Assembly: GCA_033391075.1 (NCBI GenBank)
Contig: JAWPMV010000001.1
Coordinates: 5,952,001-6,016,000 of the forward strand
Reading direction: 5' to 3'
Source: Bacteroidia bacterium
GTDB lineage: Bacteria; Bacteroidota; Bacteroidia; J057
DNA: 64,000 nt
The notes under the pieces were generated by a model. That model searched no databases, was not told the origin of the DNA, and saw only the letters and a program-made list of their open reading frames with translations. How positions within the stretch are numbered: the stretch's first letter is position 1; every line of letters begins with the position of its first letter. Made by a program: the position numbers and the translations under genes. Shown here one piece after another: positions 8,457-16,038 of this stretch.

Positions 8457-9728
8457 ATGCAAACGTTAGCACATGCATTATTGCTCATTATCATTGGGAG
8501 TTTTATCCTCATGGCTATAGAGGCGATTTATGCGTATTCGAAAGGGAATTTCAATTTCCGGGCCATGGATACCATTGCCAGCCTGAGTTCAGGGATGACC
8601 AATGCCATCAAAAGTGTCCTTGGCTTAACCATAGTTATCATTGGCTATAAGTATATGTATGAGGAGTTGGCAGTGGTGGAAAGGGAAGTCAATTGGCTGA
8701 CCTATTTATTAGCTCTTATAGGGCTTGATTTTGCGACTTATTGGTATCATCGATTGGCCCATCATGTCAATATTTTTTGGAACAGACACGTGATCCACCA
8801 CTCCGGTGAGGAATTCAATATTGCCACAGCCTTGCGTCAATCCATTTCCAAGTTTGTCAATATCAGCGTCTTCTTTTTACTTCCCGCTGCCTTATTAGGG
8901 GTTCCTCCCAAAATTATAGCCATCGTTACCCCTTTTCATTTATTTGTGCAGGTGTGGTATCACACCACCCATATCGGCAAACTGGGATGGCTGGAATATA
9001 TCATCGTAACGCCCTCGCAGCATCGGGTTCATCATGCTATCAATGAAATCTATCGGGACAAAAATCTCTCTCCGGTCTTTTGCATTTGGGATAGACTATT
9101 TGGAACCTTTCAGGAAGAATTGGAAGAAGAACCCTGTGTATTTGGCGTAACTCGACAAGTAAATACCTGGAATCCCATTCGCATCAACCTAAATCATATC
9201 TGGCTACTGATTAAAGATGCCTGGAGGACCAAAAGCTGGAAGGATAAATTGAGAATTTGGTTTATGCCAACTGGATGGAGACCCGCCGATGTGAAAGAGA
9301 AATACAAAGTCCTTTCTGCTGACCCCAAAAATTTCAAAAAATACGACCCCTATGCTTCCCGAGCATTGAAAATCTGGTCCGGAATTCAATTTCTGATGTT
9401 GATGGCCATGATGTTTCATTTTTTAATCCAACTCAGCGAAATCGGAAGTCCAGCTGTGTTTATCTATGGGATTTTTATGTACCTGGTCATCTATAGCTAT
9501 ACGAGCCTGATGGACAGAGATCCCCATGCCGTCTGGATGGAAGCCCTCAAATCCCTCATTGGACTAGGCATCATTTTTCAGACAGGAAGTTGGTTTTTGC
9601 TGGATAATGTGCTCCCGGGAGGAAGTATCCTTGTAGGGGCCTATTTTGTATTATCCGTCGGTGTAGTCGGGTATTTTGTAAAAAATGAAATCGGCTGGGG
9701 AAAAGGGGAAAATCCGAGCGTAGCTTAA
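8457..9728 (+). CDS. Sterol desaturase/fatty acid hydroxylase superfamily protein, alkylglycerol monooxygenase-like
   Basis: 423 aa from the ATG at 8457; an in-frame TTG at 8397 would overlap the preceding gene by 17 bp and is less likely. The di-iron histidine boxes of the fatty acid hydroxylase superfamily are all visible: HRLAHH, HVIHHS and HRVHH, between hydrophobic helices. The stretch HHSGEEFNIATALRQS closely resembles eukaryotic alkylglycerol monooxygenase (TMEM195), which cleaves ether lipids, more than sterol C5-desaturase. The C-terminal third adds about four more membrane helices after a soluble stretch (GWRPADVKEKYK). The 3' end overlaps the convergent xylanase gene by 4 bp (TTAA). 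Fold confidence is high; the ether-lipid substrate is inferred. Confidence 0.87.
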   Translation: MQTLAHALLLIIIGSFILMAIEAIYAYSKGNFNFRAMDTIASLSSGMTNAIKSVLGLTIVIIGYKYMYEELAVVEREVNWLTYLLALIGLDFATYWYHRLAHHVNIFWNRHVIHHSGEEFNIATALRQSISKFVNISVFFLLPAALLGVPPKIIAIVTPFHLFVQVWYHTTHIGKLGWLEYIIVTPSQHRVHHAINEIYRDKNLSPVFCIWDRLFGTFQEELEEEPCVFGVTRQVNTWNPIRINLNHIWLLIKDAWRTKSWKDKLRIWFMPTGWRPADVKEKYKVLSADPKNFKKYDPYASRALKIWSGIQFLMLMAMMFHFLIQLSEIGSPAVFIYGIFMYLVIYSYTSLMDRDPHAVWMEALKSLIGLGIIFQTGSWFLLDNVLPGGSILVGAYFVLSVGVVGYFVKNEIGWGKGENPSVA

Positions 9729-10963
9729 GGCGCATTGAGCACCTTATTTCGCTTACTTTTCAAAGCTTCATACAAGCCCCAGTAAGCAGGTTTTTTATTC
9801 ATATCCTCATCAAATATATTAGGCGCATTGGGGCTTTTCCATTTAAAGGGAGGAACGGCATCCATCCAATTCTTGGCATCCGTTAACCCCCATAAAGTCA
9901 GGCCTTTGCAAGCCGGATCATCGAGGCAGATTTCTGCAATTTTTCGGAACTGATCTCCCTGAGCCTGATAAGGATCTTCAAAGTCTTTGAACAGTAGCAA
10001 TCGTACATCCAATTCCGTTATTTCCACTTCCAGTCCCATTTCAGCTATTTTTCGGATGTAGTCCCGCAAAGCCTCGGTATCATGGATATTATTGAGGTGA
10101 TGACATTGCATTCCCACTCCATCTATGGGTACTCCCCGATCCAGCAGTCTTTGAAGTAAACCCAAAAATGCTGTTGCCTGCTCGCTCTCATAATCAGTGA
10201 TTTGCTCATTGAGGTATAAAGTGGCATCCGGATCGAATTCTCGAGCCAATTGAAAGGCATAATCAATATAGCTTTCTCCCATACTTTCTGTAAAAACACT
10301 TGGGAACAAGGTATTACCTCCCATCGGTTCATTTACCACATCCCAATCAAGAACTCTTCCTTTAAAATGCTGCATGACCGTTTCTATGTATTGCCGCATC
10401 AAGGCTTTCATCTTTGCTTCTTTATCACTCGCAAGCTTAATTTCCTCTTGCCATTCTGCGGGATATGTCATTCCGGAAAATTTCCCCCAGATAAGGGTGT
10501 GACCTCGCATACGCATATTCTGGGCATCAGCGAAAGAGAGAAGTTTGTCCGCTTTAGTGAAATCAAACTTCCAGTTTTTCGCATCTATTAATAGTTGGCC
10601 GGGTTTGAAGTCATTTTCTGCTACAAGGGAATTAAATTCCTTTGAGATAAGTTCTGGATAAGCAAGATCATGTGAACTCGCCATTCCAATGTAAAAATCC
10701 ATCGAATCAGCCAATTCTCTCAAAGTACCTACCGATGAGTTAGCTTCCGGATCTTTATGTACATATTTCTTTTCAAATGATCGTGGCCAATAGGTATAAC
10801 TAGCCAAGAGAATACTTGCTAAAAGAACTCCTCCACATCCCCGGATAAACGCCATTCGCAATTTTGGGTAGTGGCGCGGCCAGACAAGCCAGAGGAGAAA
10901 CAGGACCAGTATCAGCATACTAAGGCTGATATGTACTCCGAAGAGTTGCCAGATCATCTTCAT
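9725..10963 (-). CDS. Glycoside hydrolase family 10 endo-1,4-beta-xylanase, membrane-anchored
   Basis: 412-aa GH10 enzyme cleaving beta-1,4-xylan. The catalytic pair is present: acid/base E212 in DWDVVNEPMG and nucleophile E317 in VEITELDVR. Other GH10 landmarks are MRMRGHTLIWG, DGVGMQCHH and the C-terminal GLTLWGLTDAKNW. Unusually for a xylanase, the N-terminus has two hydrophobic helices (residues ~10-26 and ~38-56) and no cleavable signal peptide, so the catalytic domain should be tethered to the inner membrane, facing the periplasm if the two-helix hairpin reading is not correct. There is no carbohydrate-binding module and no T9SS tail. Its stop codon overlaps that of the convergent upstream gene. 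Confidence 0.92.
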   Translation of the reverse strand: MKMIWQLFGVHISLSMLILVLFLLWLVWPRHYPKLRMAFIRGCGGVLLASILLASYTYWPRSFEKKYVHKDPEANSSVGTLRELADSMDFYIGMASSHDLAYPELISKEFNSLVAENDFKPGQLLIDAKNWKFDFTKADKLLSFADAQNMRMRGHTLIWGKFSGMTYPAEWQEEIKLASDKEAKMKALMRQYIETVMQHFKGRVLDWDVVNEPMGGNTLFPSVFTESMGESYIDYAFQLAREFDPDATLYLNEQITDYESEQATAFLGLLQRLLDRGVPIDGVGMQCHHLNNIHDTEALRDYIRKIAEMGLEVEITELDVRLLLFKDFEDPYQAQGDQFRKIAEICLDDPACKGLTLWGLTDAKNWMDAVPPFKWKSPNAPNIFDEDMNKKPAYWGLYEALKSKRNKVLNAP

Positions 10964-11031
10964 AGAAACTTATTTAGCACAAATTTTCAGGATTACCAAC
11001 CCATGATTTAATAATCTGAACGAATAATTTT

Positions 11032-11062
11032 TTAGTCCCTCATTCAATATTGTTTATATTTC
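11032..11062 (+). promoter_or_regulatory. Possible Bacteroidota-type sigma promoter for the acyl-CoA synthetase gene
   Basis: TTAG, 19 nt, TATATTTC fits the Bacteroidota consensus TTTG-N19-TAnnTTTG with two mismatches. It would start transcription about 20 nt upstream of the ATG at 11090. Seen by eye only; weak evidence. Confidence 0.3.
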
Positions 11063-11089
11063 ATTACTACTACCAAATTGCACCTTTGC

Positions 11090-12985
11090 ATGTCCTATAA
11101 AAAAGAATACCAGGAAAGCATCAGTGATCCTGTTTCCTACTGGCAAGAACAAGCCAAAGCCATTGACTGGTTCACTTTCCCCCAAACAATTCTCTCTCAG
11201 GATGAAGAAGGATTATATCGCTGGTTTAAAGGAGGAAAACTCAATACCTCTTACCTGGCCCTGGATCATCACGTAAAAAACGGAAGAGGTGCGCAAAGCG
11301 CTTTGATTTATGATTCCCCCATTACCCAAAGCAAAAAAACGTATTCCTACCAGGAGCTTCTGGATGAAGTGGCTCTTTTTGCTGGAGTATTGAAAGGACT
11401 GGGAGTAAAAAAAGGAGATAGGGTGATCATCTATATGTCTATGATTCCCGAAGTGGTCTTTGCGATGCTGGCATGTGCGAGATTGGGGGCAGTTCATTCG
11501 GTAGTATTTGGAGGCTTTGCAGCACAGGAATTGGCCATACGGATAGACGATGCAAAGCCTAAGCTAGTATTGGCGGCAAGCGGAGGAATTGAAATCAAGC
11601 GGATTATCCCCTATAAACCCATCATAGATGAGGCTTTAAGAAAAAGTAAGCATCAGCCAGATGCCTGTGTGGTTTTTCAGCGAGACTTTGTCAAAGCGGA
11701 TATGCAGGAGGGGAGAGATTTTGATTGGGAAAGTTTACGTGCGAAAGCAACTCCTGCAGATTATGAAATAGTAGATGCAACGGATCCCTTGTACATTCTC
11801 TACACCTCTGGTACTACAGGTAAACCCAAAGGAGTTGTGCGAGACAATGGAGGGCATGCGGTGGCTTTGCAATACAGCATGAAAAACATTTACGGAGTGG
11901 AGCCCGGTGATACTTATTGGGCAGCTTCGGATGTGGGTTGGGTAGTAGGACATTCCTATATCGTTTATGCTCCCTTGATTTATGGTTGTACGACTGTTCT
12001 TTATGAAGGCAAACCCATCAAAACTCCGGATGCCTCCAGCTTTTGGAGGGTGATAAACGAATATCAGGTAAAACTTTTATTCACAGCTCCTACCGCTTTT
12101 AGAGCCATCAAAAAAGAAGATCCCGAAGGGAAGCTAAAAGCCTTATATGATACCTCATGTTTACAATATCTCTTCTTAGCAGGGGAAAGAACGGATGTCG
12201 CTACCCTGGAATGGTGTGAAAATCTTTTGAGAGTTCCGGTTATTGATCATTGGTGGCAGACGGAATCTGGCTATCCAATGCTGGCCAATATGACAGGCCT
12301 GGAGCTACAACCCATCAAGCCGGGTTCTGCAGGCATGCCGGTCTGTGGTTTTGATATTCAGATCATGCAGGAAGATGGTCAAGTCGCTCCTCCTCTCGGA
12401 GAAGGAAGCGTAGTGATAAGATATCCCTTGCCGCCTGGATGTTTCCCCAGTCTCTGGCAGGATAGCCAAAGGTTCAAAGCTTCCTATTTATCCGATTTCC
12501 CCGGCTATTATCTGGCAGGTGATGGTGGCTATAAAGATGAAGAGGGATATGTGTTTATTACCGGCCGAATCGACGATGTAATCAATGTAGCCGGCCACAG
12601 ACTCTCAACCTCGGATATGGAGGAGATCATAGCTGCCCATCCGGCCATTGCCGAGTGTGCCGTTATAGGAGTTTATGATGCCTATAAAGGCCAGATTCCT
12701 GTGGGATTTTATCTCCTGAAGTCTGGAATTGAAGATTCAGAGGAACAAATTGAAAAGGAATTGATCCAGCAGGTAAGGGAACGTATAGGCGCAGTAGCTT
12801 CTTTCAAAAGGGCTGTCAAAGTAGAACGCCTCCCTAAAACCCGCTCGGGAAAAATCCTGAGAAAAACGATGCGGGAGATTGCTGATAAACGTCCCCTTTC
12901 CCCCCCTTCTACCATAGAAGACATTACGGTACTCGACGAATTGAAGCTATTGATGAACAAGGAGAATATTGGAAAACAGACTTAA
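11090..12985 (+). CDS. prpE: Propionyl-/acetyl-CoA synthetase (AMP-forming)
   Basis: 631 aa from the ATG at 11090; an in-frame TTG lies at 11078. It activates a short-chain acid to its CoA ester through an acyl-adenylate. Signatures: N-terminal ACAS domain (YWQEQAKAIDWFTFPQ), P-loop-like YTSGTTGKPKGVV, WWQTESGYP, YLAGDGGYKDEEGYVFITGR, and C-terminal KTRSGKILRK with the catalytic Lys588. The stretch VRDNGGHAVALQYSMKNIYG is typical of propionyl-CoA synthetases (PrpE) rather than acetyl-CoA synthetase, where the equivalent is TTGGYL.. . Length is normal for the family. No propionate genes are adjacent, so the symbol rests on sequence alone. The end overlaps the convergent methyltransferase gene by 4 bp. 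Confidence 0.88.
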   Translation: MSYKKEYQESISDPVSYWQEQAKAIDWFTFPQTILSQDEEGLYRWFKGGKLNTSYLALDHHVKNGRGAQSALIYDSPITQSKKTYSYQELLDEVALFAGVLKGLGVKKGDRVIIYMSMIPEVVFAMLACARLGAVHSVVFGGFAAQELAIRIDDAKPKLVLAASGGIEIKRIIPYKPIIDEALRKSKHQPDACVVFQRDFVKADMQEGRDFDWESLRAKATPADYEIVDATDPLYILYTSGTTGKPKGVVRDNGGHAVALQYSMKNIYGVEPGDTYWAASDVGWVVGHSYIVYAPLIYGCTTVLYEGKPIKTPDASSFWRVINEYQVKLLFTAPTAFRAIKKEDPEGKLKALYDTSCLQYLFLAGERTDVATLEWCENLLRVPVIDHWWQTESGYPMLANMTGLELQPIKPGSAGMPVCGFDIQIMQEDGQVAPPLGEGSVVIRYPLPPGCFPSLWQDSQRFKASYLSDFPGYYLAGDGGYKDEEGYVFITGRIDDVINVAGHRLSTSDMEEIIAAHPAIAECAVIGVYDAYKGQIPVGFYLLKSGIEDSEEQIEKELIQQVRERIGAVASFKRAVKVERLPKTRSGKILRKTMREIADKRPLSPPSTIEDITVLDELKLLMNKENIGKQT

Positions 12986-13611
12986 ATACTCGCTTTTTTC
13001 TTCAAAATTCCAAAGAGTTCCTTTCCCTCACGACCCGGCATAGAATTGTATGCCTCTTCAAATACAGCAAATTCAAAATGAGGGGTAAATAAGCTTCGAT
13101 ATTCTTCTTCCAGTCCCCCAAAAGGTCGTTTTGTCAAATCTCCGGAAAAGGGAAAATTGAACCAGACTCCAACCAGCTTTCCACCAGGGGTCAGGAGTTC
13201 ATGCATCTTCCTCGCATACTTCTTTCGATTATTATCAATGGGAGGAATAGAGCAAAAAAAGGTTTGCTCAAAGATGAAATCATATTGATCCTCATGTTCA
13301 AAGAAGTTCCCATGCATCAACTGATCGGCTGGAAAATCCGGCAATCGTTCCCGAAAGCTCCTGAGTGGGAGTTCACTGATGTCCAGCACATGTACCTGGC
13401 TAAAACCTTTTCGAAATAAATACTCCGCTTCATAGGCATTGCCTGCTCCCGGAATCAATATTTTGCTATTCTTATCCTCAATCTGATCTATGTAGGCCCG
13501 AAGGGGTTCAGAAACGGCACCTAAATCCCATCCGGTTCTTTGATCGATATAGCGTTGAGACCAAAAGGCTTCCCCATCATTGAGCGGGGTATTTTTATTT
13601 TCTTTATTCAT
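12982..13611 (-). CDS. SAM-dependent methyltransferase, TPMT family
   Basis: 209-aa cytoplasmic methyltransferase of the thiopurine S-methyltransferase family. It starts with the family hallmark FWSQRYIDQRTGWDLG. The SAM-binding motif I is ILIPGAGNAYEAEYL, motif II VHVLDIS, and the later block is YDFIFEQTFFCSIPP, typical of TPMT-like and halide/thiol methyltransferases. The C-terminal KLVGVWFNFP and RPFGG.EEEY also fit. The natural acceptor is probably a small thiol, halide or metalloid (inferred from the family). Its stop overlaps that of the convergent CoA synthetase gene by 4 bp (TTAA). Confidence 0.88.
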   Translation of the reverse strand: MNKENKNTPLNDGEAFWSQRYIDQRTGWDLGAVSEPLRAYIDQIEDKNSKILIPGAGNAYEAEYLFRKGFSQVHVLDISELPLRSFRERLPDFPADQLMHGNFFEHEDQYDFIFEQTFFCSIPPIDNNRKKYARKMHELLTPGGKLVGVWFNFPFSGDLTKRPFGGLEEEYRSLFTPHFEFAVFEEAYNSMPGREGKELFGILKKKASI

Positions 13612-13760
13612 TTAAATCCTTGTCTTATTTAAAAGCTAAACCGCTTTCAGGCATTTTGTTTTTCTTTAAAGAGATTTTATTACTTTTTAGATAAGTAAGG
13701 CTAAATCGGAAGGTAAAAGCAAGTCGCCATTTTGCGTAGCTGAATATTGATGATCAAAAC

Positions 13761-14300
13761 ATGAAATCTACTGATAAAGTTTCACTCTTTTTGCTCTGGA
13801 TGTTCCTTTCATTGCCTTTTCTGACGATGGGGCAGGAAATAGCAATATCAGACAGTTTGGAGCAACGGATCAAATCTGTCGCTCATGAGCTGATGGTTGA
13901 GGCGGGTACTTGTGCACTGATTAGTTTGGATACTGATGGTAGGCCAAGGGTCAGGACCATGTCTCCCTTTCGTCCGGAAGAGGATTTTGTGGTTTGGTTT
14001 GGGACCAATCCTCATAGCCGGAAAGTTGAGCAAATCAAAGAAGACCCTCGCGTTACCTTGTACTATACGGCGAAAGATGAAACAGGCTATGTCATGATCC
14101 ATGGCCGAGCAGAACTCGTCAATGATCCAGATGAAAAACAAAAGCACTGGAAGAAAGAATGGGAAGCCTTTTATCCCAATAGAGGAGAGGCCTATTTATT
14201 GATAAAAGTTACCCCCGAATGGATGGAAGTGATCAGTGAAACGCATGGGATACTGGGGGATGAAAAAAGCTGGACACCACAGCTTATCCGTTTTGAATAA
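13761..14300 (+). CDS. Exported pyridoxamine 5'-phosphate oxidase-fold (FMN split-barrel) protein
   Basis: 179 aa with a clear signal peptide (FLLWMFLSLPFLTMGQ), then a flavin-binding split barrel of the general-stress-protein/PNPOx-like group: GTCALISLDTDGRPRVRTMSPF, VVWFGTNPHSRKVEQIKEDPRVTLYY and GYVMIHGRAELVND. Such proteins bind FMN or F420 or heme and are usually cytoplasmic; the signal peptide is therefore unusual and suggests a periplasmic or surface redox or storage role. The tail HGILGDEKSWTPQLIRF resembles stress-protein-26-like members. The next gene follows 37 bp downstream (ATG 14338) on the same strand, so the two may be co-transcribed. Confidence 0.85.
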   Translation: MKSTDKVSLFLLWMFLSLPFLTMGQEIAISDSLEQRIKSVAHELMVEAGTCALISLDTDGRPRVRTMSPFRPEEDFVVWFGTNPHSRKVEQIKEDPRVTLYYTAKDETGYVMIHGRAELVNDPDEKQKHWKKEWEAFYPNRGEAYLLIKVTPEWMEVISETHGILGDEKSWTPQLIRFE

Positions 14301-14337
14301 GTTGAAATTGTAGATATTGGAGGAAATAAATCCCCAG

Positions 14338-15942
14338 ATGAAAAAATTAGCCATACTTTTCTTCGCGATCCTGTTTTATTTCCCCCACAACTTTCTTTTT
14401 TCACAGGCCCCCTTGATTCATCTCTCTTTTTCTAAAGGGGATGAAACTAAAAACAAAACTCCCATAAAATCGGAAGAAGCGACTTATACCGTCGATCTTA
14501 TGCGGCAAAGTTTTGTTGAGGGATTACAGGATTATGCCCTTGACCTCAGTGAAAATGCTATGCATAGAAGGCCCTGGATCATAGATAGTCTCCAGAGTCA
14601 GAAAATACAGACTGCCGGGAGTTTTTCGGTTCAGATTTGGGTAAAAACACTGCCCGGAGCAGAACAGGGAACTCCCATTATCGGCAATCAAATAAGCGAA
14701 GATAAGCCTGTTGTCGGCTGGCAAATAGGCAGTCAGGAAAATGGCGCCTGGTCCCTGCATCTTTCGGATGGAAAGAATCAATATCGATACCAACCGACAG
14801 GACGGCTCAGCATCAATGATGGGAATTGGCATCAAATCCTCTTCAGTGTCGAACGTCCCAAAAATGAGGCCCGCATGTATTTTGATGGCAAAGCAGTCGC
14901 GATTTATAATCTGGGTCAATTGGGGGATTTAAAGAGCCCACATCGTACCGTGGCAGGTGGATCGGATGAATATTTCGAATGGGGTTCAGCCGGTCAGTGG
15001 AAAGCTTTCAATGGCTACCTGGATGAAGTAAAAATCTGGAATCGCGTCCTCTCACGAGAAGAAGTTCAAGCTTCCTGGCAAGCATTTTTCCCCAATAGAA
15101 GTCCCAAAGTCCAGAAGAAAATGCCGCAGCAACTCAAAGTCATGGCCTGGAACATCTGGCATGGCGGCCGGAGGTACGGAGAAAAAGTGGGAGTCAAGCG
15201 TACAATAGAAAGCATCAAAGCCGTCAATCCTGATATTGTGGGTTTGATAGAGACTTATGGTTCTGGGGAAAAGATCGCTGATGCTTTGGGCTATGAATTT
15301 TACCTCATCAGCTCCAATCTCTCCATTATGAGTAAGTACCCCATTACTGAAACCATCGAAGCTTTTAGAGCCTTCAATTTTGGTGGGGCGGAAATAGAAA
15401 TTGCGCCGGGAAAGAAAGTCCTGATGCTAAATACCTGGCTCCACTATCTACCCGATTACCTGAAGTCGGTCAATGAAGGCAACTTGAGTTCGGAAGAATT
15501 GATCGCAGCTGAAGGAGAGACTCGCTTTGCAGAAATAAGCTCTATCCTCAAGGAAATGAAGCCTCATCTCAAGCAGGACAAATATGTGGGCATCCTTATG
15601 TCAGGGGATTTCAATAGTGGATCTCATTTGGATTGGATTCCCTTAACTCAAAATATCCATCAAAATTATGTGGTAGCATGGCCAGAAAGCAAGGCCATGT
15701 TAGAGGCAGGATTTACAGATAGCTTTCGGGAGCTACATATCAATCCGGCCATGGATCCGGGTTATACCTGGACACCTCGGGCAGCAACTTCTTCCAACAA
15801 ATACGGGATGAGGGATCGCATCGATTACATCTATTATCAGGGAAAAGATATGCAAGCAATTTATTCCCGGGTGATAGATTACCATCCGATTATGTTCCCC
15901 TCGGATCATGCGGCGGTTTTGAGTGTTTTTCGCCTGGAATAA
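14338..15942 (+). CDS. LamG-domain endonuclease/exonuclease/phosphatase protein, exported
   Basis: 534 aa from the ATG at 14338, which has a purine-rich GGAGGA about 13 nt upstream; an in-frame TTG at 14317 is less likely. A signal peptide (LAILFFAILFYFPHNFLFSQ) is followed by a LamG-like domain (SFSVQIWVKTLPGAEQGTP ... NDGNWHQILFSV ... ARMYFDGKAVAIYNL ... GYLDEVKIWNRVLSREE). The C-terminal EEP domain has LKVMAWNIWHGG, DIVGLIETYGSG, ILMSGDFNSGSH, RIDYIYYQG and FPSDHAAVLSVF. All metal and catalytic motifs are there. It is the paralogue of 5488-7287, but its LamG is uninterrupted and its EEP domain is fuller (VLMLNTWLHYLP..). It probably acts on an extracellular phosphate ester bound to glycan; the substrate is unknown. 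Confidence 0.88.
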   Translation: MKKLAILFFAILFYFPHNFLFSQAPLIHLSFSKGDETKNKTPIKSEEATYTVDLMRQSFVEGLQDYALDLSENAMHRRPWIIDSLQSQKIQTAGSFSVQIWVKTLPGAEQGTPIIGNQISEDKPVVGWQIGSQENGAWSLHLSDGKNQYRYQPTGRLSINDGNWHQILFSVERPKNEARMYFDGKAVAIYNLGQLGDLKSPHRTVAGGSDEYFEWGSAGQWKAFNGYLDEVKIWNRVLSREEVQASWQAFFPNRSPKVQKKMPQQLKVMAWNIWHGGRRYGEKVGVKRTIESIKAVNPDIVGLIETYGSGEKIADALGYEFYLISSNLSIMSKYPITETIEAFRAFNFGGAEIEIAPGKKVLMLNTWLHYLPDYLKSVNEGNLSSEELIAAEGETRFAEISSILKEMKPHLKQDKYVGILMSGDFNSGSHLDWIPLTQNIHQNYVVAWPESKAMLEAGFTDSFRELHINPAMDPGYTWTPRAATSSNKYGMRDRIDYIYYQGKDMQAIYSRVIDYHPIMFPSDHAAVLSVFRLE

Positions 15943-15947
15943 ATAGA

Positions 15948-15971
15948 AATCCCCAGACAAAGCCGGGGATT
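15948..15971. terminator. Short hairpin terminator between convergent genes
   Basis: AATCCCC and GGGGATT flank a 10-nt loop just after the stop of the LamG-EEP gene and before the stop of the convergent T9SS gene. A short T-rich stretch follows. Confidence 0.5.
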
Positions 15972-16038
15972 CCTCGTTTCACCTTAAACGGTCAAGAAAT
16001 GTGATTATCTGACTTGCTATACAAGCCTGGCTTCTCAA

